Source of the DNA: JBDKUD01 sp050943315
Lineage (GTDB): Bacteria > Bacillota > Syntrophomonadia > Syntrophomonadales > Syntrophomonadaceae
Reading direction: 5' to 3'
Length of the DNA stretch: 63,719 nt
NCBI GenBank assembly: GCA_050943315.1
Contig: JBMNOY010000005.1
Location: 1-63,719 of the forward strand
Part shown: piece after piece, positions 35,164-44,171 of the stretch
How positions within the stretch are numbered: the first letter of the stretch is position 1
Layout of the letters: the number at the start of each line of letters is the position of its first letter
Position numbers and translations under genes: made by a program
Notes under the pieces: model-generated
Seen by the model: the letters and a program-made list of their open reading frames with translations, nothing else
What the model was told of the DNA's origin: nothing
The model's database searches: none

Positions 35164-36171
35164 CTAAAGATTACCCGACTTACCAGACCTGCTCCGATAT
35201 CCCCAGGGGTCGGCAGCCCTTAACCTTTGCAGTCTTGATGCACCTAGTTTATCAAGGTACTGATCCCGCGAGGTTATGCCCCATATCCATTCCTCTGCCC
35301 ATTCATTAAATCCCTCATCAGTATGCGCTGAGGCTGCGTATTCTCTTATAAAATGAATATCCGTATCATAAAACCCCTGTACCTGGCTGGGATGACCGCC
35401 CCAGGGAACTTCAACGACCATATCCACTGCGGTGCAGGGAACCTGGTTACGGCTGGGATCCCGGCGCAGGTATTCTTCGGGAACTATTTGCTCCGTGGTA
35501 ATAATTACTTTCCGGGCAGCATGAACGAAGTAGTGATCAAAAGCCAGACTTCCGCTAATCCGGGCCGTTCCCAGTTCCCCGGCCATTTGCGTATGAATAA
35601 TGGCTATATCCGCCGGCATTGCCGGTAAAAGTTTTACCGTCCCGGAATTGAAAAAGGGATCTTCCATCAGAAGAAATTTCTTTTGCGGAATCATACCCGG
35701 GGTTCCGGCTTTTTCCCTTAAGAGATCATTTCTATTGAGATTTTCATTCAATACATCGCTGCCCAGAGTGGCTCTGGTTCCTACAAAGGGGCTTCCCACC
35801 ATGGCGGCCATAGCTCCATGAATAATATCCAGATGTCCAATTTCATCGGGAAAGAATTTGCCTTCCTCAATTCTGCGCAGTGTTGCCGGAGATAAGCCAA
35901 AAGTCGCCATCCCGGTGTAGCATCCCCGCCAGGCTATCGCACACCCGGCACCTACCAGAATATCTTCCGCCAAAGAGCACTGGGCTAAGAGAATAAGGTC
36001 GCGTTTCTTTTGCCTGACAATTTCATAAGCAGCCGCCATAGGTCGGCGGGTATCAATAAAAGCTCCTAACATCAACACGTCCCCGTTTTTTACCTCACTT
36101 ATTGCTTCAGGTAAAGAAACCACCTTGTTAGTTCTTTTAGGTTTTGACTCTCGATTAAATGCCAGATTCAT
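35164..36171 (-). CDS. class I CoA-transferase, alpha subunit (copy 2)
   Basis: A 335-residue paralogue of the next gene, with the same order of motifs: VSLPEAISEVKNGDVLMLG, TRRPMAAA, WRGCYTGMATFG, DPSRNQVPCTAVDMVVEVPWGGHPSQV. No extra beta gene is present. The N terminus has a ten-residue basic extension. It is first in the CoA-transferase operon; a crotonase gene lies 174 bases upstream in the same direction and may share the transcript. No sigma-54 site with correct spacing was found upstream. Confidence 0.82.
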   Translation of the reverse strand: MNLAFNRESKPKRTNKVVSLPEAISEVKNGDVLMLGAFIDTRRPMAAAYEIVRQKKRDLILLAQCSLAEDILVGAGCAIAWRGCYTGMATFGLSPATLRRIEEGKFFPDEIGHLDIIHGAMAAMVGSPFVGTRATLGSDVLNENLNRNDLLREKAGTPGMIPQKKFLLMEDPFFNSGTVKLLPAMPADIAIIHTQMAGELGTARISGSLAFDHYFVHAARKVIITTEQIVPEEYLRRDPSRNQVPCTAVDMVVEVPWGGHPSQVQGFYDTDIHFIREYAASAHTDEGFNEWAEEWIWGITSRDQYLDKLGASRLQRLRAADPWGYRSRSGKSGNL

Positions 36172-36344
36172 TTCCGTACCGCCTCAAACATACTTATAAA
36201 AACTACCATCCTGGAATTGTTGCAACTATCATGTTTTCTGGAAGTATATGATATGCCGGTACACAACATTCTCAAATGGCACAAAAATCCTGGACAAGTT
36301 TAATTAATGATTCATAGCAGAAAACCAGGTAATCTGGTCAACTA

Positions 36345-37127
36345 CTATTTACCTTTGAATACCGGTTTGCGTCTTTCGAGAAAAGCTTTCATGCCTTCCT
36401 TTTGATCTTCTGAAGAGAATAAGAGGGCCCAGCTTTTTATTTCATGGGCCAAACCAGACGGCAAATCCACGTTTTGCCCATAATTAAGGCATGATTTAGC
36501 CGCCTTAAGAGCCAGGGGTGATTTGCCGGCCAAACTGTAAGCCAATTTTTTTGCTTCATCCATCAAGTCTGCTTTGGGCACTACCTGGGTGACCAAACCA
36601 ATCTTAAGCGCTGTTTCGGCATCAATAGACTGACCGGTCATAACCAGATGCTTCGCCCATCCTGGACCAACAATACGAGTTAAACGTTGAGTTCCCCCTG
36701 CTCCGGGAATAATTCCCAGGTTAATCTCCGGTTGACCAAAAATCGTTCCTGCGGCTGCAATACGCAAATCACAGGCCAGGGCCAATTCACACCCCCCACC
36801 CAGGGCCATTCCATTAACCGCAGCAATAAACGGTTTATCCGACTGTTCGATCTTTCCCAGGGTCTGCCGGATTAATTCCACAAATTGTTCCGCCGCCAGA
36901 GGTTCGACCGTAGACATAAACGCAATATCGCCGCCAGCCGCGAAAACCTTATCTCCCCCGGTAAGAATCACCGCCCGGGCCTGTGGATCTGCCGCAATAT
37001 CATCCAGTACCATGAGTAATTCTCTAACCAGCTCATCATTTAGGGCATTCAGCGCCTTGGGCCGGTTCAGGGTAATTATGCTAATACTTGCCTCTTTTTC
37101 ATATATAAGACTACTCAACTCCATCAT
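36345..37127 (-). CDS. enoyl-CoA hydratase/isomerase (crotonase family)
   Basis: A 260-residue crotonase. The oxyanion-hole segments are GGDKVFAAGGDIAFM and GMALGGGCELALACD, and the second catalytic residue region is FGQPEINLGIIPGAGGTQRL. Both glutamates expected of an enoyl-CoA hydratase (in CELAL and QPEINLG) are present, favouring hydration over isomerisation. The frame is open six codons further, but GGGGGGAGG lies directly before ATG 37127. It probably works with the neighbouring thiolase and CoA-transferase in fatty-acid or acyl-CoA conversion. Confidence 0.87.
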   Translation of the reverse strand: MMELSSLIYEKEASISIITLNRPKALNALNDELVRELLMVLDDIAADPQARAVILTGGDKVFAAGGDIAFMSTVEPLAAEQFVELIRQTLGKIEQSDKPFIAAVNGMALGGGCELALACDLRIAAAGTIFGQPEINLGIIPGAGGTQRLTRIVGPGWAKHLVMTGQSIDAETALKIGLVTQVVPKADLMDEAKKLAYSLAGKSPLALKAAKSCLNYGQNVDLPSGLAHEIKSWALLFSSEDQKEGMKAFLERRKPVFKGK

Positions 37128-37383
37128 AAGTCCTCCCCCCAACATGTGGCCAATTCCTTCAGTGACCCTTTATTGTTTGCTTTTATCCTATTTATATGTT
37201 CATTTTTCATCATAAAACCATATTTTTTGGCAGCCCAAGCACGAATATACTGAGGTGGCTAAACAAAACATAGGGGTGTGAATGTTTGGATTCGAAATGC
37301 AGCCATGGGGGAAGTGTTAAAAGACAGTGGCGCAAGTATCCCTTTATCCACGCTCGTTACTTTCTTCAACAGCAGAACCATAT

Positions 37384-37389
37384 TATAAT
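37384..37389 (+). promoter_or_regulatory. probable -10 box for purL
   Basis: TATAAT with a poor -35 (TTTCTT at 17 bases). It lies 37 bases before the TTG start. Confidence 0.4.
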
Positions 37390-37425
37390 ACAATATAGGA
37401 CAATCAGAGAAATGAGGTTTGATTA

Positions 37426-40400
37426 TTGAATAATACTGTGAAACGTATCCTGGTAGAGAAAAAACCTGGTTATGATGTTGAGGCCCAGCATTTGTATCAT
37501 GATCTAAAGGAAAATCTGGGTATATCTAATCTCGAAAAGGTCAGAATCATAAACCGCTACGATATTTCCGGTTTTTCCGACGAAGCCTATCAGCAAGCCA
37601 AGAACACCATTTTTTCTGAACCTAATGTGGACTTTGTCTATGATGAAAAAGTTGACATAGAACCCGGTATAAAATATTTTGCCATGGAGTATCTGCCTGG
37701 TCAGTATGACCAGCGAGCAGATTCGGCAGCCCAATGTGTCCAAATATTAACCCAGGGAGAACCACCAACTATACTCTCATCCAAGCTAATTCTGCTTTAT
37801 GGAGATCTGTCTGATAAGGATTTTCAGACAATTAAATCCTATTGTATTAATCCGGTTGACTCCCGGGAGGCCTCCCTGGAGAAGCCTGCTTCATTGGAAT
37901 TGGAAACTATTGTTCCAGAGGATGTGGCTGTCCTTAATGGTTTTATCGATATGAAAGAAGCGGAATTGGCCTCCTATCAAGAAGAACTTGGCCTGGTGAT
38001 GAGTTTTGAAGATTTCAAATTTTGCCAGGCTTACTTTAGGGACCAGGAAAAAAGGAATCCTACCCTAACTGAAATAAAGGTAATTGATACCTATTGGTCA
38101 GATCACTGCAGACACACCACCTTTTCGACCAGTATAGATAAGGTATCAATAGAAGCCAACGGACTGGGCATACCTATAAAGAAGGCTTACGAAAGATACC
38201 TTAAGGACCGCAGCTTTGTTTATGGTTCTGAAAAAAGAGATGTTTGCCTCATGGACATCGCTGTAATGGGGATGAAAAAGCTGAAAAAGGAAGGCAAACT
38301 ACCGGATCTGGACCTGTCTGACGAGATCAATGCCTGCAGTATCGTTGTGGAGGCAGATGTGGATGGTAAAAAAGAAGATTGGTTGGTCATGTTTAAGAAC
38401 GAAACCCACAACCATCCCACCGAAATCGAACCTTTTGGCGGTGCCGCCACATGTCTGGGGGGTGCCATCAGAGACCCGCTCTCCGGCCGGGTTTATGTTT
38501 ACCAGGCCATGAGAGTAACTGGCAGTGCTGATCCCCGGGTTAGTATAGCCCAAACATTGCCAGGAAAACTGCCGCAGCGAAAAATCACTACTGGTGCTGC
38601 ACACGGATACAGTTCCTACGGCAACCAGATTGGACTGGCTACCGGACAGGTGGCGGAAGTATATGATAAAGACTTTGTTGCCAAACGCATGGAAGTCGGG
38701 GCAGTTATCGGAGCGGCCCCAAAAGCTAATGTGGTCCGAGAAGCTCCGGCTGCCGGAGATGTAGTTATTCTTTTAGGAGGCAGAACCGGCCGTGACGGAC
38801 TCGGCGGTGCTACCGGTTCTTCAGTGGAACATACCGAAGAATCCATCTTCACCTGTGGCGCCGAAGTTCAAAAAGGAAATCCTCCTACCGAAAGAAAGAT
38901 ACAGCGTTTGTTCAGAAACCCTCAGGCCAGCAGGCTCATTAAAAAATGCAATGACTTTGGTGCCGGCGGTGTTTCGGTGGCCATTGGGGAATTAACCGAT
39001 GGACTCGTAATTCATCTGGATAGAGTGCCCAAGAAATATGAAGGTTTGGATGGAACCGAACTGGCTATTTCCGAATCACAAGAAAGAATGGCAGTAGTCG
39101 TAGCCAAAAATAATGCCGACCTTTTTAAATCCCTGGCTGAATCAGAAAATCTGGAAGCGGTTGAGGTTGCCGAAGTGACCTCCGACAGGCGGCTGAAAAT
39201 GCTCTGGCGGGATACTGCCATCGTTGATATTGCCCGTGACTTTTTAGACACTAACGGGGTGAAACAGCATACAGAAGTCTGTGTTAAGAATCCGGCCGCC
39301 GAAGATAACTACTTTACCAAAAGGGCAGCTAACCTGACTTCTCACATCAAAACCGCCTGGCTAGAAAATTTACAGGATTTGAATGTCTGCTCACAGCGGG
39401 GACTGGTAGAACGTTTTGACAGCACCATCGGAGCCGGTACGGTCTTGATGCCCTTTGGCGGCAAATATCAGGCAACTCCCGCTGTTGGCATGGCGGCCAA
39501 ATTGCCGCTGCCATCCGGTGATACCAATACGGGTACTCTCATGACCTATGGCTATAACCCGCAACTGGCCAAATGGAGTCCTTTCCATGGGGCTATGTAT
39601 GCGGTGATCGAAGCCGTTGCTAAAATTGTAGCCATGGGGGGCAATCATCACTCCATACGCTTAAGCCTGCAGGAGTATTTTGAAAAACTGGGAACAGACA
39701 GCACCAAATGGGGGAAACCCTTCGCAGCCTTGCTGGGCGCCTATTATGCGCAAATGGAAATGGGTATTCCGGCCATCGGAGGCAAAGACAGCATGTCCGG
39801 AACCTTCAAAGATATGAATGTGCCCCCCACCCTGGTTGCTTTTGCTGTAAACGCGGTTGATGTAAGGAAACTCATTTCTTCGGAATTTAAGCATACCAAC
39901 AGTCAGGTTGTATATATCCCGGTGCAAAGGGATGAATATGAATTGCCTGACTTTGTGGAGTTAGATAAATCCTATCAATTGATAACCCGGCTCATACATG
40001 CCGGTAAAATACTGGCTGCTTATCCGGTAGGCACAGGGGGCATCGCCGAGGCGATCAGCAAAATGTCTTTTGGCAATCGAATCGGGTTCTCCATGACCGG
40101 GCAGGAATTAACGCCGGGTGAGATGAATGCCCTGCTGTTTTCTCCAAATTATGGCAGCCTGGTAGTAGAGATGCCTCAGGATGTTGATATAAAGACTGCC
40201 CTGGCTCCGATTGCCTACAGATTTTTAGGGAATACCCAGGATAAGGAAACCATTGACATTAACGGCACGAGCATCACCCTGCAGGAAGCCCGGGATGCCT
40301 GGGAAGCACCACTGGAACAGGTATTTCCAACTAAAACGGCAGAAATAGAACAGCCGGCACCTCCGGCTATAACCTATAACCAGCGCGGTCAGGCACGGTC

Positions 40401-41214
40401 CAAAATTACGGTGGCCCGACCCCGGGTATTTATTCCCGTATTTCCCGGTACCAACTGCGAATATGATACGCAAAGGAGATTTGATCTGGCAGGAGCCGAA
40501 ACCGAAGTGTTCATTGTCAGAAACCTTACATCGGCGGCTATTGAAGAATCTATCCAAGCCATGGCGGCAAAAATCAGAGAATCTCAAATCATCGCCCTGG
40601 TAGGAGGCTTCAGTGCCGGGGATGAACCCGAAGGCTCCGGCAAATTTATCGCCACCTTCTTCCGCAACCCACAGATACGGGATGCGGTAATGGATCTTCT
40701 GAGAAACAGAGATGGTTTGATGCTGGGTATCTGCAACGGTTTTCAGGCCTTGATTAAACTGGGTCTGGTTCCCTACGGTGAAATACGGGAAATGGACGAA
40801 AGCCAACCAACGCTGACCTATAACCGGATTGGCCGTCACCAGTCCATGATGGTTAAAACCAGGATAGCTTCAGTTTTGTCTCCCTGGTTGGCCAATGTAA
40901 AAGTCGGAGATATTCATCAAATCGCCATTTCCCATGGAGAAGGCCGCTTTGTGGCCGGCGAGGAAGATATAAAGCAAATGATCGCGAACGGCCAAATCGC
41001 TGCTCAATATGTAGATGATGATGGACAGCCATCCTATGACATCCGGTTTAACCCCAATGGGTCTGATTATGCCGTAGAGGCCATCACCAGTCCTGATGGC
41101 AGGATATTAGGTAAAATGGGGCATTCGGAAAGAATCGGCCAAAATCTTTACATTAATATTCCCCATGAAAAGGACCAGCGTCTTTTTGAAGCTGGCGTGA
41201 ATTATTTTAGATAA
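37426..41214 (+). CDS. purL: phosphoribosylformylglycinamidine synthase, single-chain
   Basis: A 1262-residue FGAM synthase that turns FGAR, glutamine and ATP into FGAM in purine synthesis. It has an N-terminal PurS-like part (~1-90), a linker with DTYWSDHCRHTTF (~220-235), two AIR-synthase-like ATP domains (~280-640 and ~690-960; NETHNHPTEIEPFGGAATCLGGAIRD is split between two strands) and a C-terminal glutaminase (~1000-1262) with its Cys in LGICNGFQ. Most Firmicutes split this enzyme into PurS, PurQ and PurL; Clostridia often carry the fused form. The start is TTG behind TGAGGT. It stands alone, without other pur genes nearby. Confidence 0.95.
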   Translation: MNNTVKRILVEKKPGYDVEAQHLYHDLKENLGISNLEKVRIINRYDISGFSDEAYQQAKNTIFSEPNVDFVYDEKVDIEPGIKYFAMEYLPGQYDQRADSAAQCVQILTQGEPPTILSSKLILLYGDLSDKDFQTIKSYCINPVDSREASLEKPASLELETIVPEDVAVLNGFIDMKEAELASYQEELGLVMSFEDFKFCQAYFRDQEKRNPTLTEIKVIDTYWSDHCRHTTFSTSIDKVSIEANGLGIPIKKAYERYLKDRSFVYGSEKRDVCLMDIAVMGMKKLKKEGKLPDLDLSDEINACSIVVEADVDGKKEDWLVMFKNETHNHPTEIEPFGGAATCLGGAIRDPLSGRVYVYQAMRVTGSADPRVSIAQTLPGKLPQRKITTGAAHGYSSYGNQIGLATGQVAEVYDKDFVAKRMEVGAVIGAAPKANVVREAPAAGDVVILLGGRTGRDGLGGATGSSVEHTEESIFTCGAEVQKGNPPTERKIQRLFRNPQASRLIKKCNDFGAGGVSVAIGELTDGLVIHLDRVPKKYEGLDGTELAISESQERMAVVVAKNNADLFKSLAESENLEAVEVAEVTSDRRLKMLWRDTAIVDIARDFLDTNGVKQHTEVCVKNPAAEDNYFTKRAANLTSHIKTAWLENLQDLNVCSQRGLVERFDSTIGAGTVLMPFGGKYQATPAVGMAAKLPLPSGDTNTGTLMTYGYNPQLAKWSPFHGAMYAVIEAVAKIVAMGGNHHSIRLSLQEYFEKLGTDSTKWGKPFAALLGAYYAQMEMGIPAIGGKDSMSGTFKDMNVPPTLVAFAVNAVDVRKLISSEFKHTNSQVVYIPVQRDEYELPDFVELDKSYQLITRLIHAGKILAAYPVGTGGIAEAISKMSFGNRIGFSMTGQELTPGEMNALLFSPNYGSLVVEMPQDVDIKTALAPIAYRFLGNTQDKETIDINGTSITLQEARDAWEAPLEQVFPTKTAEIEQPAPPAITYNQRGQARSKITVARPRVFIPVFPGTNCEYDTQRRFDLAGAETEVFIVRNLTSAAIEESIQAMAAKIRESQIIALVGGFSAGDEPEGSGKFIATFFRNPQIRDAVMDLLRNRDGLMLGICNGFQALIKLGLVPYGEIREMDESQPTLTYNRIGRHQSMMVKTRIASVLSPWLANVKVGDIHQIAISHGEGRFVAGEEDIKQMIANGQIAAQYVDDDGQPSYDIRFNPNGSDYAVEAITSPDGRILGKMGHSERIGQNLYINIPHEKDQRLFEAGVNYFR

Positions 41215-41577
41215 CCACTCCCTCAAATTCATATTATCCCACTCGAAGCGAGTTTCGGGTGATAAAAGACCGGAACCTATTTTGAGCTGCCCCCTTCGGG
41301 CAAACAGGTGAAAAAACTAATAACGTTTAGCTGAGCTCCGTCAAATGATGGGGCTCAGCTTTTTAAATACACTTTTTTCCAGCCTGCCGCACTACCCCGG
41401 GGTTTACTATCACGATTCCCCTTCTGATTGTCGTTATATACAAAAGTCATGAACTATAATCTCACCTGGGGATAAAAGGAGATTGAACTGCTAATAATTC
41501 TAATATGTTATGCGGAAAGATATGCGCTGGGTCGTCTAAGCAAAAATAAAATTAGCATATAAGGAGATGTCCGGACT
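41215..41577. other. intergenic stretch with terminator
   Basis: Contains the purL terminator at 41329-41364. A TATAAT-like box occurs at 41456-41461 upstream of the germination gene, but no convincing -35 or sigma-G motif was found. Confidence 0.35.
41329..41364 (+). terminator. terminator of purL
   Basis: AGCTGAGCTCC pairs with GGGGCTCAGCT across a loop, followed by TTTT. Confidence 0.7.
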
Positions 41578-43074
41578 TTGTTTAAACATAAAAAACATCT
41601 TTACCTAGGTCGTGACTATGACCAAAATCTTGAGCTTTTTAAAAAGGAACTGGGCGAAGGTGAAAGTTTTGATGTTATCATACGGGAATTTGCTGTAGCT
41701 GAGCACAAAGCAGCTCTCATTTGTTTTGACGGCCTGGTCAAGGATGATGTTTTGACGGAAATAATGGAATCCTTATTTATGCTGGACAAAGAAGAAACAG
41801 GCGGCGATATAAATGAAGAGATTCTTCGTTCAAGCATTCCTTATATTGAACTATCCAGTGAGAATAAGATTGATGAATTGCTTTATGCCGTTTTATCCGG
41901 CTCAATCCTGCTGATTGTTGACCGCTGTAAGGAAGCATTTGTGATTGATGCCCGTACCTATCCGGCCCGCAACCCTGAAGAGCCGGAAATCGAACGGGTA
42001 GTGCGGGGATCCAGAGATGGATTCACCGAAACGATTGTATTTAATACCGCACTCATAAGACGACGGGTCAGAGATCCCAAACTCCGGATAGAACTGCTGC
42101 GAGTAGGCAAAAGGTCGAAATCCGATGTTGGTATTGTTTACATAAAAGGTATTGCCAATCCTGAAATTATACAGACTATTAAGGAGAAAATTTCCGCTAT
42201 TGAAGCCGATGGTATTCCGATGGCGGAAAAATCGCTGGAAGAACTGATTGTGCCCGGCAGCGTTTGGAACCCCTTTCCCCGGGTTAGATATACCGAAAGA
42301 CCGGATGTGGCGGCCACTCACCTTTTGGAAGGACATGTCCTGATAATCGCGGATACATCACCGAGTGTTATTATTGCTCCGGTTACCTATTTTCACCATG
42401 TTCAGCATGCGGAAGAATACCGGCAGACTCCCTCCATAGGAGTCTACATTCGCTGGGTGCGGTTTGCAGCTATACTGGCCTCGGTATTTTTAACCCCCCT
42501 CTGGCTGCTCTTTGCTCTTTCACCTCAGTTGCTGCCCGCATCACTGGCTTTTATAGGGCCGAAGGAAGTTGGCGATGTTCCGCTATTGGTGCAGTTTGTC
42601 CTGGCTGATGTGAGTCTGGACCTCATGCGAATGGCAGCAATTCATACACCTTCGCCGCTGGCTACTGCACTGGGCGTAATCGCAGCTCTCTTGGTTGGAG
42701 AAATAGCAGTGGAGATTGGACTTTTTATTCCTGAGGTCATTCTTTATACTGCTCTGGTGGCGATTGGCTCCTTTTGTACTCCCAGTTATGAGCTAGCCAT
42801 GGCTAATCGATTGGCGCGGCTCTTTATTCTGGTGGGAACCGGTTTGTTTCGCCTGCCTGGTTTTATTATTTGTACTTTACTGGTATTTACCGTCCTGGCT
42901 TTTACCAAATCATTTAATGTACCCTACCTGTGGCCGCTAATACCCTTCAATTACCGGGCATTAAAAACAATTCTGATCCGGCTTCCGGTACCCATGCAAA
43001 ACCTGCGCCCGGAAATTCTAAAACCTCAAGATATGCGGCGGCAAACCGGACCGGTATTTAAAAGGAGGAACTAG
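41578..43074 (+). CDS. GerA-family spore germination protein, SpoVAF-like
   Basis: A 498-residue protein with a soluble N-terminal part (~1-290) containing the GerA signature (FNTALIRRRVRDPKLRIE, VGIVYIKGIANPEII, GSVWNPFPRVRYTERPDVAA). After it are about five to six membrane helices (~295-470), and it ends FKRRN. Such proteins are inner-membrane components of nutrient germinant receptors or, for SpoVAF, of the SpoVA dipicolinate channel. Size and sequence suit SpoVAF better than GerAA, but no spoVA genes adjoin, so I leave the symbol empty. TTG start behind AAGGAG. Confidence 0.85.
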   Translation: MFKHKKHLYLGRDYDQNLELFKKELGEGESFDVIIREFAVAEHKAALICFDGLVKDDVLTEIMESLFMLDKEETGGDINEEILRSSIPYIELSSENKIDELLYAVLSGSILLIVDRCKEAFVIDARTYPARNPEEPEIERVVRGSRDGFTETIVFNTALIRRRVRDPKLRIELLRVGKRSKSDVGIVYIKGIANPEIIQTIKEKISAIEADGIPMAEKSLEELIVPGSVWNPFPRVRYTERPDVAATHLLEGHVLIIADTSPSVIIAPVTYFHHVQHAEEYRQTPSIGVYIRWVRFAAILASVFLTPLWLLFALSPQLLPASLAFIGPKEVGDVPLLVQFVLADVSLDLMRMAAIHTPSPLATALGVIAALLVGEIAVEIGLFIPEVILYTALVAIGSFCTPSYELAMANRLARLFILVGTGLFRLPGFIICTLLVFTVLAFTKSFNVPYLWPLIPFNYRALKTILIRLPVPMQNLRPEILKPQDMRRQTGPVFKRRN

Positions 43075-43218
43075 CAGTTTCAAAGCCTGAATGTATTCTC
43101 TTCATCTTTCAGGAAATTATGTTGGTGTAATAGCAAACAGATAGTAGTATAATTAACGTCATCATATGGTAAACATTAGGAGAATGATAGATATTAATAA
43201 ACTGGTTGGGAGGCAACT

Positions 43219-43878
43219 ATGAATCTGGCAATCTTCGATTTTGATGGCACCTTACTCACCAGGGATACCCTTCCCGCTCTAGCTAAGGAATGGCTTCGGC
43301 AGAAACGCTCCCGGGCTAAAGTCATTGTCATCTACCTCTCACTAATACCGACCTTTATTCGTTACAAACTGCGACTTATAAACCGGGAAAAGTTTAAGAA
43401 TATTGCATTTGATAAATTTAACCGGATTTATCAGGGAATGACCAAAAAAGAGATAAATGAGTTTTTTCAATCTGCATATCCAAATCTAAAGAAAAAATTC
43501 AATACTACCGTTATTAAGGAGATAAGAACAGCGCGCCAACAGAAATTCCATTGTGTTTTGCTTTCCGGATCATATGCTGATCTATTACGTATAGTGGCAC
43601 ATGATTTGGGAATTGATACCGTTATTGGCGCAGAGCTGGCTTTTAGGGAGGGTATCGTTGACCATAGGGGAGTGCCATTTATCAACGGGAAGAAAAAAGT
43701 AGCCCTGCTGCAGAAAACCTTTACTGGTAAAATAGTTAACTGGGACAGCAGCAGGTGCTTTGCCGACAGTGTAGCAGACATCGAACTGATGCAATTGGTA
43801 GGGGAACCTGTTGCGGTAAACCCTGATCCAGGGCTGCTCTCCTACGCTCTTGAAAACCAGTGGAAAATTGTCGGGTAA
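43219..43878 (+). CDS. HAD-IB phosphatase (phosphoserine phosphatase-like)
   Basis: A 219-residue HAD hydrolase of subfamily IB. Motif I is FDFDGTLLTRD, motif II VLLSGSY, motif III has KKKVALLQK, and motif IV is CFADSVADIELM. The helical cap (~40-95) suits phosphoserine phosphatase or SerB-like enzymes acting on small phosphates; the exact substrate cannot be told. ATG follows GGGAGGCAA. A TATAAT-like box lies at 43148. It is followed by the DUF1538 pseudogene fragment. Confidence 0.8.
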   Translation: MNLAIFDFDGTLLTRDTLPALAKEWLRQKRSRAKVIVIYLSLIPTFIRYKLRLINREKFKNIAFDKFNRIYQGMTKKEINEFFQSAYPNLKKKFNTTVIKEIRTARQQKFHCVLLSGSYADLLRIVAHDLGIDTVIGAELAFREGIVDHRGVPFINGKKKVALLQKTFTGKIVNWDSSRCFADSVADIELMQLVGEPVAVNPDPGLLSYALENQWKIVG

Positions 43879-43892
43879 ACCATGCATTCATG

Positions 43893-44058
43893 AACCCAGA
43901 TTTACACCGGCAATAGCCACAATCCAAGCTTTATTACTTTCGATAATGGCTTACCCATCAATGTTCCAATTGGTGTTATTACTATTTCTACTCCAAATAA
44001 AAATATGGACATGCCAATTATTATAAGTATTACTCCCAGTAAAAATCCCAATAATTGC
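43893..44058 (-). pseudogene. decayed fragment of a DUF1538 gene
   Basis: About 165 bases match 52884-53046, inside the intact DUF1538 gene, in the same orientation, by eye near 85-90% identity. There is a one-base deletion relative to the intact copy (CTTACC for CTGTACC) and several substitutions that break the frame. No start or end of the gene is present. It borders the brxE-pglZ-brxL block and may mark an old duplication or insertion. Confidence 0.8.
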
Positions 44059-44171
44059 ATCCGCAACAAAAATAATTTTATCCTTACTATTACTTATCAC
44101 CTCAGCAATCTGCTGGTAATTTAAGTACAAAAAATGTCATCTCTCACCCCTTACGTAAATGCAATGACTAC

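Noticed and set aside
36172..36344. Sigma-54 promoter before the CoA-transferase operon
   Set aside because: TGGCAC and TTGC strings occur but never with the required 10-base GG/GC spacing on the right strand.
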